Shown piece by piece: positions 1-9,058 of a stretch of 31,060 nt of DNA (position 1 is its first letter; the number at the start of each line of letters is the position of its first letter). The stretch comes from an uncultured Oscillibacter sp. (GTDB lineage Bacteria; Bacillota; Clostridia; Oscillospirales; Oscillospiraceae). A program made the position numbers and the translations under genes. Under the pieces are notes generated by a model. The model saw nothing but the letters and a program-made list of their open reading frames with translations. It was not told the DNA's origin and did not search any database. Location: NCBI GenBank assembly GCA_902476875.1, contig CABSFC010000020.1, forward strand, positions 1-31,060, given 5' to 3'.

Positions 1-87
1 CGCCGCGGCCAGCGCCGCGCAGGTGCCGGTGGTGTAGCCGCAGCGCAGACGGCGCTGGCCGCTGCGGATGTAGTGTTCAAAAGCCAT
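1..87 (-). CDS. cbiD: CbiD, cobalt-precorrin-5B C1-methyltransferase (N-terminal 29 codons, runs off window)
   Basis: Only the first 29 codons are present; the gene continues past the window edge. The translation opens MAFEHYIRSGQRRLRCGYTT and goes on to GTCAALAAA. The glycine-rich [RK]xGYTTGTCA signature near the N-terminus is typical of CbiD, which methylates C1 of the corrin ring in the oxygen-independent cobalamin pathway. The start codon (85-87) lies inside the last codons of cbiK, an 11-base overlap, so the two genes are translationally coupled. It should share the B12-riboswitch control of the upstream gene. The call rests on a short but characteristic segment and on its neighbour. Confidence 0.85.
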   Translation of the reverse strand, partial: MAFEHYIRSGQRRLRCGYTTGTCAALAAA

Positions 88-847
88 GGCGCAGTTTGCT
101 CTCCAGATGGGCCCGGTACATCGCCTGCACCGCCGGGAGCATCCCGAGCCCCCGCAGGGTGCAGCGAACGGTGTAGCCCTCCGCCGTCAGCCGGGAGGCC
201 CAGCTGTCCGCGTCCGCGCCGGCCATATCGCGCACGACGTGGTCCCCGGCCGCCAGCATCAGCGGCACCAGGTGGACCCGCTTCCCGCCGCCCGCCAGCT
301 GGCGGGAGACGTCCTCGTAGGCCGGCCAGCCCTCCACGGTCCCCACCAATACGTCCTCCCGGCCGGCCAGCTGGAACGCCAGCTGCAGGGCGGGGTACAC
401 TGCGTTGGCAAAGTGGTCCGTTCCGTGGCCGAACAGGACCAGCGTCTCCTCCCGGCAGGGGGGATACTCCTCCGACAGAGCGACCGCCAGCGCCTTGATA
501 TCCGCCGTGTCCGCCAGCAGCGGATCGCCGGTCAATATCTCCATGTCCCCCCGGGACATCCGCACATTCTCCCGCATTTCGTCATATTCTCGCCCGGAGA
601 CCACCAGGGTGGGCTGCGCCACCACCCTCCGTACGCCCTGCCGCTTCAGGTCCTCCATGGCCCCGAACACGTCCGGCACCGTCTCTCCCCGCTCCGCCAG
701 GACGCGGCGGACCGTGGGGCTGGTGAAGGCGCGGACGAACAGCCGGTCCCCCGCGGCCTCCCGCAGTACGTTCTCCACCGCCGTGATGCTCTCCCGCGCG
801 GCGTCCACCGTGGTCCCAAAGCTGACACATATGACTGCCTTTTTCAT
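77..847 (-). CDS. cbiK: CbiK, anaerobic sirohydrochlorin cobaltochelatase
   Basis: The 256-residue protein is the usual length for the CbiK class of chelatase, which inserts Co2+ into sirohydrochlorin at the first committed step of anaerobic cobalamin synthesis. The N-terminus (KKAVICVSFGTT) matches the family's first strand. The two metal-binding histidine regions are visible: FGHGTDHFANAVYP near residue 140 and PLMLAAGDHVVRDMAG near residue 205. No signal peptide is seen, so the enzyme should be cytoplasmic, unlike the periplasmic CbiK of some sulfate reducers. The start is preceded by GGTGGGAG. The gene is first in the operon, downstream of a cobalamin riboswitch and terminator, and overlaps cbiD. 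Confidence 0.93.
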   Translation of the reverse strand: MKKAVICVSFGTTVDAARESITAVENVLREAAGDRLFVRAFTSPTVRRVLAERGETVPDVFGAMEDLKRQGVRRVVAQPTLVVSGREYDEMRENVRMSRGDMEILTGDPLLADTADIKALAVALSEEYPPCREETLVLFGHGTDHFANAVYPALQLAFQLAGREDVLVGTVEGWPAYEDVSRQLAGGGKRVHLVPLMLAAGDHVVRDMAGADADSWASRLTAEGYTVRCTLRGLGMLPAVQAMYRAHLESKLRHGF

Positions 848-885
848 GCTCCCACCTGTTCCCTTCTGTTTTTCATCCTGTTACC

Positions 886-927
886 AAGAAAAGCAATGGC
901 CGCGGCGTCCTGACGACTGCCGCGGCC
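886..927 (-). terminator. Intrinsic terminator of the cobalamin riboswitch expression platform
   Basis: On the minus strand a perfect 9-bp stem (GGCCGCGGC / GCCGCGGCC, 919-927 and 898-906) with a 12-base loop is followed by ATTGCTTTTCTT. It lies between the riboswitch aptamer and the cbiK start, where an attenuator is expected. B12 binding would favour this terminator. Confidence 0.75.
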
Positions 928-986
928 GATATTCCCGCAACAAAGAAGAGCAGCACCGCTTCCACGGCCCTGCCTCCGATCCCGCA

Positions 987-1225
987 AGGTAGGTCTCCTG
1001 ACTCGCGCTGCGGAGCCTGCCGCTCCATCGGCCTCTCCCCCACCTTCTCAGATCGCTCCAATGGCGAACTCGCGTTCAACGCCCCGCGGGCGCTTAGGGG
1101 AAGCCTCACGCATACAGTGTCGGTCACGCTCCGGGCTCTCACCGGATTTCCTCATCCCCGCGTCTCCGGGAGACGCGGAGTCACCCTGCGCCGTCCGGCC
1201 GCCCGCCCTTTTCAAGCTACCGGAA
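987..1225 (-). promoter_or_regulatory. Cobalamin (B12) riboswitch aptamer
   Basis: Read on the minus strand, the segment has the conserved cobalamin-riboswitch blocks in order. These are GGTAGCTTGAAAAGGG near the 5' end, GGAAATCCGGTGAGAGCCCGG, a CACTGTATGCG core, a GGGGGAGAGGCCGATGGAG block, and the B12 box GAGTCAGGAGACCTACC at the 3' end (about 987-1005). It lies directly upstream of cbiK and downstream of a good promoter. The edges are approximate because they were placed by eye. Confidence 0.92.
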
Positions 1226-1232
1226 TGGTAGT

Positions 1233-1261
1233 ATTTTAGCATAAATACCGCCGGTAGTCAA
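1233..1261 (-). promoter_or_regulatory. Sigma-70 promoter of the cobalamin riboswitch/cbiK operon
   Basis: On the minus strand there is TTGACT (1256-1261), a 17-base spacer, and TAAAAT (1233-1238). Transcription would begin just upstream of the riboswitch aptamer. Confidence 0.8.
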
Positions 1262-1296
1262 CGGCGGCAGGCCGTGGGACCCGCCGCGAACACATC

Positions 1297-1326
1297 AGAA
1301 AAGGGCGGGGCGCCGAAAGGCGCCCC
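1297..1326 (-). terminator. Second intrinsic terminator downstream of the cysteine desulfidase gene
   Basis: A perfect 8-bp GC stem (GGGGCGCC / GGCGCCCC) with a four-base loop is followed on the minus strand by GCCCTTTTCT. It lies about 35 bases upstream of the cbiK promoter, so it would insulate the cobalamin operon from read-through. Confidence 0.6.
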
Positions 1327-1474
1327 ACCCCTTGCCCGTGCGATGCTGTCGCGATGAAAACAGGGGGAACCCGGGCCCGCTACGCCTCCCGGCTTCCCGC
1401 AAAGCCCGCTCCAGACCCGCCGCCGAAGCCGCCGGCGGCAGGCAGCCTCTCCGGCTCTCCGCCGGTCAGGTCCG

Positions 1475-1511
1475 AAAAAGCCCCGGCCACGGACTGCGCG
1501 CAGCCGTGGCC
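1475..1511 (-). terminator. Intrinsic terminator of the cysteine desulfidase gene
   Basis: On the minus strand GGCCACGG and CCGTGGCC arms (1504-1511 and 1485-1492) enclose an almost fully self-complementary centre, and the stem is followed by GGGGCTTTTT. It begins about 45 bases past the stop codon of the gene ending at 1555. Confidence 0.8.
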
Positions 1512-1554
1512 CCGCCTGTGGTACCGGTACGCCAATACACAGCGGTCCATACGC

Positions 1555-2847
1555 TCAGTCCTCCCGGTCCTTTTCCATCATGATGTCCAGAATGACCTTG
1601 TCCGTCTCCGTCATGCCCGGCGTGCTGACCCGGCCCATGTTGCGGATGGCCTGCTCCGGCGTGGCGCCGCAGATGCCGTCGGTGGACTGGAGCACCACGC
1701 CGCTCATGGACAGGTACGCGCACATCAGGGCGGCGTTGGTGGCGGTGGCCAGCTTCAGCGCGCAGCCGATCTTGCCGCCGTCGCAGATCATGCCGGTCAG
1801 GTTGCCGCTCATGTTGATGATGGCGTGGCCGATCTGCTCGTCGGTGCCGCCCATCAGCCACACCATGGAGGCGGCCGCCGCCGTGGCGGCGGAGACGCCG
1901 CAGCCGCAGGTGGCGGACAGCTTTCCGGTGAAGGACTTGATGTAGACGTTCAGCACGTGGGAGAAGGCCAGGGCCTTTTCCAGCCGCTCCGTGGAGGAGC
2001 CCAGGTGCTTCGCCATCTCCACCACGGGGATGATGGCGGTGATGCCGTGGTTGCCGCTGCCGGCGCTGCTCATGACGGCGTAGGGGCAGCCGCTCATCCG
2101 GCCCTCGGCGCTGCTGGCCACCCGAAGCATGGTGCGGCTGAACAGGTTGTCGCCCATGGTGCCAGCCGTCAGCTGGTCCTGCAGGGCGGAGGCGATGCCG
2201 ATGCCCAGCTGGTGGTCCAGGCCGAAGTCGGCCAGTTTTTCGTTCATGTCCATACCGTCCAGCATGAAGGCCAGCTCCGCCTCGCCGCACTGGTCCACCA
2301 CGGCCCTGATCTCCGCCACAGTCATGGGCATCAGGCGGGCGTGGATGTCGTCCGGCGTACTGGCGCTGTACGGCTTCTCCAGCAGGACCTCGTTGTTCCG
2401 CTTGGTGAGGATGATGTTGGAGTGGGTGCCCCGGATCTCGCTGATGCCAATGCCGGCGGTGGTGATGATCTCGGCCCGGGCGTACAGCTGGGTCTCGTCG
2501 TGCTTGATCATGACGATGACATGGCGGGCCTCCACCAGCTCGATGGCCCGCCGGCTGACCTGGTCGTCGATATCCTCCAGCAGCTGCAGGCCCTTTTCCG
2601 GGTTGCCCATGCAGGCGCCCAGGGCGGCGGCGTATTTCAGGCCCACTCTGGAAAAGCCGGGGATGCCGACGCTCATGCCGTTTTTGTAGATGCCGGGATT
2701 GACCTCCAGCTTGACGGAGACGACCTCCCCGCCAATGGCGTGGTACGCGTCGGCGGCGGCCAGGGCCGCGCACACCGGCTCCGTGCAGCCCAGCGCCGGA
2801 ACGACCTCCTGGCGCAGCAGTGTCAGCAGTTCTTCTTTCGTGATCAT
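1555..2847 (-). CDS. cyuA: L-cysteine desulfidase, CyuA/YhaM (UPF0597) family
   Basis: The 430-residue protein belongs to the serine-dehydratase-alpha-like CyuA/CdsB family. These iron-sulfur enzymes split L-cysteine into hydrogen sulfide, ammonia and pyruvate through 2-aminoacrylate. Family marks are the N-terminal ALGCTEPVCAA (Cys21, Cys26), the central SSAGSGNHGITAIIPV, and the C-terminal SATCGCGVSAATAAA and GMICDGGKIGCALK. These cysteines are the likely [4Fe-4S] ligands. It is cytoplasmic and of normal length. It is divergent from a sigma-54 regulator and is preceded by a good -24/-12 promoter, so it should be switched by that regulator. A related activity on serine cannot be excluded from sequence alone, but the neighbouring C-S lyase, RidA and transporter favour cysteine. 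Confidence 0.9.
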   Translation of the reverse strand: MITKEELLTLLRQEVVPALGCTEPVCAALAAADAYHAIGGEVVSVKLEVNPGIYKNGMSVGIPGFSRVGLKYAAALGACMGNPEKGLQLLEDIDDQVSRRAIELVEARHVIVMIKHDETQLYARAEIITTAGIGISEIRGTHSNIILTKRNNEVLLEKPYSASTPDDIHARLMPMTVAEIRAVVDQCGEAELAFMLDGMDMNEKLADFGLDHQLGIGIASALQDQLTAGTMGDNLFSRTMLRVASSAEGRMSGCPYAVMSSAGSGNHGITAIIPVVEMAKHLGSSTERLEKALAFSHVLNVYIKSFTGKLSATCGCGVSAATAAAASMVWLMGGTDEQIGHAIINMSGNLTGMICDGGKIGCALKLATATNAALMCAYLSMSGVVLQSTDGICGATPEQAIRNMGRVSTPGMTETDKVILDIMMEKDRED

Positions 2848-2901
2848 AAAAAGCTCCTTCCCCGCGGATGTGATCGGCGGTTTGTTCTCAGCAGAGATAG
2901 A

Positions 2902-2918
2902 AGCAATTTTTATGCCAG
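2902..2918 (-). promoter_or_regulatory. Sigma-54 (-24/-12) promoter of the cysteine desulfidase gene
   Basis: The minus strand reads TGGCATAAAAATTGCT. This keeps the invariant GG and GC at the exact spacing of the sigma-54 consensus TGGCACG-N4-TTGC; the seven bases between TGGC and TTGC are correct. Transcription would start near 2891, leaving a leader of about 45 bases. Confidence 0.85.
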
Positions 2919-2958
2919 ATCACACGCTGCCAAAAAGCCGCATTTTCCGACAACGCCC

Positions 2959-2987
2959 TTGAAAAAAGTGGATAAGTATGTCAAAAT
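2959..2987 (+). promoter_or_regulatory. Possible sigma-70 promoter of the sigma-54 regulator gene
   Basis: TTGAAA (2959-2964), a 17-base spacer and CAAAAT (2982-2987) lie about 35 bases before the regulator's start. The -10 is weak, so this is tentative. Two GTCAAA half-sites (2980 and 3003) overlap this region, which would allow autoregulation. Confidence 0.4.
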
Positions 2988-3021
2988 GGTTAAAGTTAAT
3001 TGGTCAAACGGAGGGCAGCCT

Positions 3022-5085
<2,064 letters not shown>

Positions 5086-5118
5086 CAAAATTTATAACCA
5101 GAAAAACCAATAAAATTC

Positions 5119-5172
5119 GTCAAACCGCCCGGCTTCTGTGGGAGAACTTCCCCAGAGGTCGGGCGGTTTGAC
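5119..5172 (+). terminator. Long inverted repeat after the regulator gene (terminator or enhancer site)
   Basis: Perfect 13-bp arms GTCAAACCGCCCG (5119-5131) and CGGGCGGTTTGAC (5160-5172) enclose a second, imperfect stem. It begins 33 bases after the regulator's stop, the normal place for a terminator, but no T-run follows on the plus strand. Its ends carry the GTCAAA hexamer that recurs around both sigma-54 promoters, so it may instead be an activator binding site. Confidence 0.5.
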
Positions 5173-5280
5173 CCGTGGCACCGGAAAGCCCCCGTCAAAG
5201 CGCCAAAAAACTTTCGGGCGATTTTGTATGTTTCTCTGATTGCTTATTTTTTTCGAAAGCAACCGGCAAAGCCTTTTATT

Positions 5281-5297
5281 TTGGCACAATTTTTGCT
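5281..5297 (+). promoter_or_regulatory. Sigma-54 (-24/-12) promoter of the malY-like/transporter/ridA operon
   Basis: The plus strand reads TTGGCACAATTTTTGCT. TTGGCAC and TTGC match the sigma-54 consensus, with seven bases between TGGC and TTGC. Transcription would start near 5309, about 45 bases before the first gene. Possible activator half-sites (GTCAAA at 5119 and 5194, inverted at 5167) lie 115-190 bases upstream. Confidence 0.9.
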
Positions 5298-5353
5298 TCA
5301 TTGGTTTGCCATCAAGCAACCCGCAAAACGACGGCAGGAAGAAAGGAGTCCCT

Positions 5354-6523
5354 ATGAAATACGATTTTGACCAGATCGTCGACCGCACGCACAACCTCTC
5401 CGCCAAGTACGACGAACGGAAGAAGAAGTTCGGCACCGACGACGTGATCCCCCTGTGGATCGCAGACATGGACTTTAAGACGGCCCAGCCCATCATCGAC
5501 GCCCTGAAGGCCCGGGCGGAGGAGGGTATCTGGGGCTACACCGCCCGGCCCGACAGCTATTTTGAGGCCATCCGGGGCTGGCAGAAGCGCCGCAACGGCT
5601 GGGACGTGGACGTCTCCCGCATGAGCTTCTGCCTGGGCGTGGTCCAGACCCTCAGCGTGATGATCCGGCTGTACACGCCCCAGGGCGGCAACGTCCTGAT
5701 CCAGACCCCCGTGTACAGCGAGTTCTACGACATGGCCGAGCTGGCCGGCCGGCACGTCATCGAAAACCAGATGGTGGAGCGGGACGGCAAGTGGACCGTG
5801 GACTGGGACGACTTCGAGGAGAAGCTCCGCAGCGCGGACATCTTCCTGCTGTGCAGCCCCCACAATCCCGTGGGCATCGTCTGGACGGAGGCGGAGCTGC
5901 GCAGGATGATGGAGCTGTGCCTGAAGCACCACGTCCTGGTGGTCAGCGACGAGATCCACTCCGACCTGGTATTCCACGGCAAAAAGCACATCCCCACCGC
6001 CTCCCTGTCCCCTGAGATCGCGGCCAACGTGGTCACCGGCATCTCCGGCACCAAGACCTTCAACCTGGCGGGCCTCCAGGCCAGCGCCGTGGTGTTCCCC
6101 AACGCCCACATGAAGACCATGTTCGACCGGTTCTGGATGAATATGGATATCCACCGCAACAACGCTTTCTCCGTCACCGCCATGGAGGCGGCCTTCAACG
6201 AGGGCGAGGAGTGGCTGGAGCAGCTGCTGCCCTACATCAGCGCCAACTTCGACTTCGTGGTGGACTACTGTGAAAAGCACATCCCGAAGATCAAAACCTA
6301 CGCCCCCGACGCCACCTACCTGATGTGGCTGGACTGCCGCGCCCTGGGCCTGTCCAACCAGGAGCTCCATGACTTCATGATCCAAAAGGCCGGGTTGGGC
6401 CTGAACGACGGCTGCTCCTTCGGCCGCAGCCTGGACGGCTACATGCGGCTGAACGCCGCCTGCCCCCGCGGCGTGCTGGAGCAGGCCATGAAGCAGCTGG
6501 AGGCCGCCGTCAATACCCTGTGA
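5354..6523 (+). CDS. MalY/PatB-type PLP-dependent C-S lyase (cystathionine/cysteine beta-lyase)
   Basis: The 389-residue protein is a fold-type I PLP enzyme of the MalY/PatB group, which removes sulfur from cystathionine, cystine or cysteine conjugates by beta-elimination and releases pyruvate, ammonia and a thiol. The PLP lysine is Lys234 in SGTKTFNLAGL. The preceding SDEIHSDL (about 198-205), SPHNPVG (about 168-174) and the N-terminal PLWIADMDF are typical. The start follows GAAAGGAG; a longer open frame upstream crosses the sigma-54 promoter and is rejected. It is the first gene of a four-gene operon. The true substrate (cystathionine, cystine or an S-conjugate) is not decided by sequence. 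Its 2-aminoacrylate product explains the RidA gene two positions downstream. Confidence 0.88.
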   Translation: MKYDFDQIVDRTHNLSAKYDERKKKFGTDDVIPLWIADMDFKTAQPIIDALKARAEEGIWGYTARPDSYFEAIRGWQKRRNGWDVDVSRMSFCLGVVQTLSVMIRLYTPQGGNVLIQTPVYSEFYDMAELAGRHVIENQMVERDGKWTVDWDDFEEKLRSADIFLLCSPHNPVGIVWTEAELRRMMELCLKHHVLVVSDEIHSDLVFHGKKHIPTASLSPEIAANVVTGISGTKTFNLAGLQASAVVFPNAHMKTMFDRFWMNMDIHRNNAFSVTAMEAAFNEGEEWLEQLLPYISANFDFVVDYCEKHIPKIKTYAPDATYLMWLDCRALGLSNQELHDFMIQKAGLGLNDGCSFGRSLDGYMRLNAACPRGVLEQAMKQLEAAVNTL

Positions 6524-6571
6524 TCCAAATCCCCGCAAATAAAAATACAAAAGAGAAACGGAGATTTTATC

Positions 6572-7852
6572 ATGTGTGCTCAGAAAACCAACGCCCCCTG
6601 CGGTCAGCGGAACAAGTCCCTGTGGGAACAGTATAAGCTGCCCATCCTGCTCCTCGGCGGTATCGCCATCGGCGCCGTCATCGGCGTCGCCGCCCCCTCC
6701 TTCGGCACCAAGCTCAAGCCCCTGGGCGACATCTTCCTGAACCTGATGTTCACCATCGTCGTCCCCCTGGTCTTCGCCTCCATCGCCTCCGCCGTGGGCG
6801 CCATGGTCAACATGAAGCGCCTGGGCAAGATCCTGGCCAGCACCATCGGCACCTTCCTGGTCACCGGCGCCATTGCCGGCGTGTGCGTCCTCATCTGGGT
6901 CAACCTGTTCAGCCCCTCCGCCGGCGCCAACATCGAGATGGGCACCGCCGAGATGGGCGAGATGCAGAGCGCCGCCGACATGCTGGTGGGCGCCCTGACC
7001 GTGGGCGATTTCAACCAGCTGCTGACCAAGTCCAACATGCTGCCCCTGATCATCTTCTCCATCATCTTCGGCTTCTGCGTGTCCGCCTGCGGCGGCGAGG
7101 AGAGCCCCATGGGCAAGTGGCTGACCAACCTGAACGAGGTCATCATGAAGTTCGTCGGCGTTATCATGAAGTTCGCCCCCATCGGCCTGGGCGCCTACTT
7201 CGCCAACCTGATCGCCGTCTACGGTCCCGAGCTCATCGGCGATTACGGCCGGTCCATGGTGGTCTACTATCCCCTGTGCCTGCTGTACGTGGTCGTCTTC
7301 TTCCCCCTGTACGCCCTGTTCGCCGGCGGCAGGCTGGGCCTGAAGCGGATGCTGAAATACATCCTCGCCCCCGCCGTCACCGCCTTCGCCACCCAGAGCT
7401 CCGCCGCCACCCTGCCCTGCAGCAAGGAGGCCTGCAACAATATCGGCGTGCCCGAGGACGTCAGCGACCTGGTCCTGCCCATGGGCTGCACCATGCACAT
7501 GGACGGCTCCGTCCTCAGCTCCATCGTGAAGATCGCTTTCCTGTACGGCGTGTTCGGCATGTCCTTCACCGGCGCCGGCACCTATGCCATGGCCATCGCC
7601 GTGGCCGTCCTCAGCGCCTTTGTGCTGTCCGGCGCCCCCGGCGGCGGCCTGGTGGGCGAGATGCTGATCGTCAGCATGTTCGGCTTCCCCGCCGAGGCCT
7701 TCCCCCTGATCGCCACCCTGGGCTTCCTGTTCGACCCCGCCGCCACCTGCCTGAACGCCTCCGGCGACACCATCGCCTCCATGATGGTGGCCCGTCTGGT
7801 GGAGGGCAAGGACTGGCTGGAGAAGCGCGCCGCCTCCGGCGAACTGAAATAA
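6572..7852 (+). CDS. Dicarboxylate/amino acid:cation symporter (DAACS family), possible cystine or C-S compound importer
   Basis: This 426-residue integral membrane protein has the GltP/SstT/TcyP fold, with about eight transmembrane segments and two re-entrant loops. The first serine-rich loop is visible as TQSSAATLPCSKEACNNIGV. The TM7 signature reads MGCTMHMDGS, where glutamate carriers have NMDGT, and the second loop is SGAPGGGLVGEML. The His-Met-Asp variant suggests a substrate other than glutamate. TcyP-type cystine carriers belong to the same superfamily, and the position between a C-S lyase and RidA makes cystine, cysteine or a related sulfur amino acid a sensible guess. It starts 48 bases after the lyase stop, with an ACGGAG ribosome site. 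Confidence 0.85.
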   Translation: MCAQKTNAPCGQRNKSLWEQYKLPILLLGGIAIGAVIGVAAPSFGTKLKPLGDIFLNLMFTIVVPLVFASIASAVGAMVNMKRLGKILASTIGTFLVTGAIAGVCVLIWVNLFSPSAGANIEMGTAEMGEMQSAADMLVGALTVGDFNQLLTKSNMLPLIIFSIIFGFCVSACGGEESPMGKWLTNLNEVIMKFVGVIMKFAPIGLGAYFANLIAVYGPELIGDYGRSMVVYYPLCLLYVVVFFPLYALFAGGRLGLKRMLKYILAPAVTAFATQSSAATLPCSKEACNNIGVPEDVSDLVLPMGCTMHMDGSVLSSIVKIAFLYGVFGMSFTGAGTYAMAIAVAVLSAFVLSGAPGGGLVGEMLIVSMFGFPAEAFPLIATLGFLFDPAATCLNASGDTIASMMVARLVEGKDWLEKRAASGELK

Positions 7853-7889
7853 GTCATCCCACATCTTTTTTGAAAAGGAGTTTTTAACC

Positions 7890-8258
7890 ATGACCGTACT
7901 GGAAACCCAAAACGCCCCCGGCGCCATCGGCCCCTATTCCCAGGGCTATGAGGCAAACGGCTTTGTCGTCACCTCCGGCCAGATTCCCGTGGACCCTGTC
8001 AGCGGCGCCGTTCCCGCGGGCATCTCCGCCCAGGCCGAGCAGAGCTGCAAAAACGTAGGCGCCATCCTGGAGGCCGCCGGCACGGGCTATGACCGCGTCG
8101 TCAAGACCACCTGCTTCCTGGCCGACATGGGCGACTTCGCCGCCTTCAACGAGGTCTACGCCAGATACTTCACCTCCAAGCCCGCCCGCAGCTGCGTGGC
8201 CGTCAAGGACCTGCCCAAGGGCGTCCTCTGCGAGATCGAAGCCATTGCCGTGAAGTAA
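7890..8258 (+). CDS. ridA: RidA family 2-iminobutanoate/2-iminopropanoate deaminase
   Basis: The 122-residue protein is a full-length member of the RidA (YjgF/YER057c/UK114) family, which forms trimers and hydrolyses reactive enamines and imines such as 2-aminoacrylate to keto acids and ammonia. The APGAIGPYSQ start, SGQIPVDP, and the C-terminal PARSCVAV (catalytic arginine) and CEIEAIAVK (catalytic glutamate) are all present. A strong AAAAGGAG site precedes the start. In this operon it would detoxify 2-aminoacrylate made by the C-S lyase, and by the divergent cysteine desulfidase, giving pyruvate. This link is the best evidence that the operon is catabolic rather than biosynthetic. Confidence 0.95.
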   Translation: MTVLETQNAPGAIGPYSQGYEANGFVVTSGQIPVDPVSGAVPAGISAQAEQSCKNVGAILEAAGTGYDRVVKTTCFLADMGDFAAFNEVYARYFTSKPARSCVAVKDLPKGVLCEIEAIAVK

Positions 8259-8285
8259 TCCACCATTCAAAAAGGAGTATTCGCC

Positions 8286-8537
8286 ATGAAAGTCACTGTC
8301 ATCGGAAGCCACCTGTGCCCCGACACCCTGTACGCGCTGAACCGTCTCAGCGAGGCCAGGGCGGAGATCGAATTCAAGAACCTCTCCGCCAGCCTGCCCG
8401 ACCTGAAGGCCTATCTGGCCCAGCGGGACAACAACCCCCTGTACGCCGCCATCCGCGACAACGGCGGCATCGGCATCCCCTGCTTTGTCCTGGAGGACGG
8501 CAGCACCACGCTGGATCTGAACGAGGTTTTGAAATAA
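8286..8537 (+). CDS. Glutaredoxin-like small protein
   Basis: The 83-residue protein has a thioredoxin-fold pattern: a beta strand MKVTVIGS, then CPDT (Cys11), an amphipathic helix, a second strand EFKNLSA, and a cis-proline-like GIGIPCFVLEDG. It is a monothiol-like variant, since the second active-site position is Thr rather than Cys. A second Cys sits in IPCF after the presumed cis-Pro. It follows RidA by 27 bases with an AAAAAGGAG ribosome site and is last in the sigma-54 operon. It could reduce cystine or mixed disulfides released by the lyase; that role is inferred from context. Confidence 0.75.
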   Translation: MKVTVIGSHLCPDTLYALNRLSEARAEIEFKNLSASLPDLKAYLAQRDNNPLYAAIRDNGGIGIPCFVLEDGSTTLDLNEVLK

Positions 8538-8571
8538 GCTCCTTCCCCACCGCCGGACCTGCCCGGCGCAA

Positions 8572-8618
8572 AAACGGCCGCCGTATGGAATCTCCGACCC
8601 CAAACGGCGGCCGTTTCT
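8572..8618 (+). terminator. Terminator of the C-S lyase/transporter/ridA operon (bidirectional)
   Basis: Arms AAACGGCCGCCGT (8572-8584) and ACGGCGGCCGTTT (8604-8616) form a 13-bp stem 35 bases after the last stop. It is followed by TTTCT on the plus strand. On the minus strand the stem ends in GTTTTTGCG, so it could also end transcripts from the non-coding region to the right. Confidence 0.8.
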
Positions 8619-8643
8619 CGCCGTTTACGGGCGAAAAGGAGTT

Positions 8644-8980
8644 GCCCCGCACGGAAACCCGTGCGGGGCTATGAGGGGAAAAAAGGAGATAAGTATCAAC
8701 TTGAGAGAGCTTCCTCGGCAGACGGCCGCAGCCGTCCGGCAAAAAGGATCAAGGAGAGCGGGCGGAGTGGCTCCGCGAGGATCATACGGAGCCATCCGCC
8801 CTTGCAGGTGGATCAGACGAACACCTGACAGCGGGATTTTTCCTGCCGCCAAACCGATGTGAAGAGGTGCTGGCTCCATGGCCCGGAAGCTGCCTTTCTT
8901 CCGGGACAACGCGCATCGGTTTTTCCGGCCATGGATGCGCAGGTTCTCTGCCTGTAGAGCCCACGCATCCGTGGCCGGGC
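8644..8980 (-). other. Gene-free stretch with a chain of long hairpins; candidate structured RNA
   Basis: No reading frame here looks like a protein, yet the stretch is packed with inverted repeats. They are an 11-bp stem at 8644-8669; GACGGC/GCCGTC at 8721-8736; GGCGGA-TGGCTCCG paired with CGGAGCCA-TCCGCC at 8761-8800; CAGGTG/CACCTG at 8805-8827; AAACCGATG (8851-8859) with CATCGGTTT (8914-8922) enclosing an 8-bp stem CCCGGAAG/CTTCCGGG at 8882-8905; and a 14-15 bp near-perfect stem at 8925-8978. The strand is uncertain: a strong promoter to the right (9085-9113) points this way, but a terminator lies between them. It could also be a decayed mobile-element end or two leaders. Confidence 0.45.
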
Positions 8981-8998
8981 CGGTTCAGCCCCGCCCGC

Positions 8999-9016
8999 GG
9001 TTAGTTTTTGCTAACC
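8999..9016. promoter_or_regulatory. GGTTAG-N6-CTAACC dyad, copy 1
   Basis: The sequence is GGTTAG TTTTTG CTAACC. It is identical in arms and spacing to the copies at 9059-9076 and 21541-21558. It looks like an operator for a dimeric repressor, possibly metal-responsive. Here it lies just past a minus-strand terminator rather than at a promoter. Confidence 0.6.
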
Positions 9017-9023
9017 AAAATCT

Positions 9024-9056
9024 GAAAAGAAAGCGGGTCACGCAGTTGCCCGCTTT
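9024..9056 (-). terminator. Terminator very close to the 9085-9113 promoter
   Basis: AAAGCGGG/CCCGCTTT arms with an 11-base loop are followed on the minus strand by CTTTTCAGATTTT. A transcript from the promoter at 9085-9113 would be only about 50 nucleotides long if this terminator is always used, which suggests attenuation or a very short RNA. Confidence 0.65.
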
Positions 9057-9058
9057 GC

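Noticed and set aside
1354..3021. The sigma-54 regulator's frame stays open for over 550 codons upstream of 3022.
   Set aside because: It runs antisense to the well-conserved cyuA gene, has low-complexity composition and no ribosome site; the family N-terminus and GGAGGG support 3022.
5312..7927. An 871-codon open frame on the minus strand opposite the lyase and transporter genes.
   Set aside because: It is an antisense shadow with low-complexity sequence, and it crosses the sigma-54 operon and its ribosome sites.
8625..8909. A 94-codon minus-strand frame in the hairpin-rich stretch, considered as a possible FeoA remnant because of the GGTTAG dyads.
   Set aside because: The translation has no FeoA-like core and the bases are better explained by inverted repeats.
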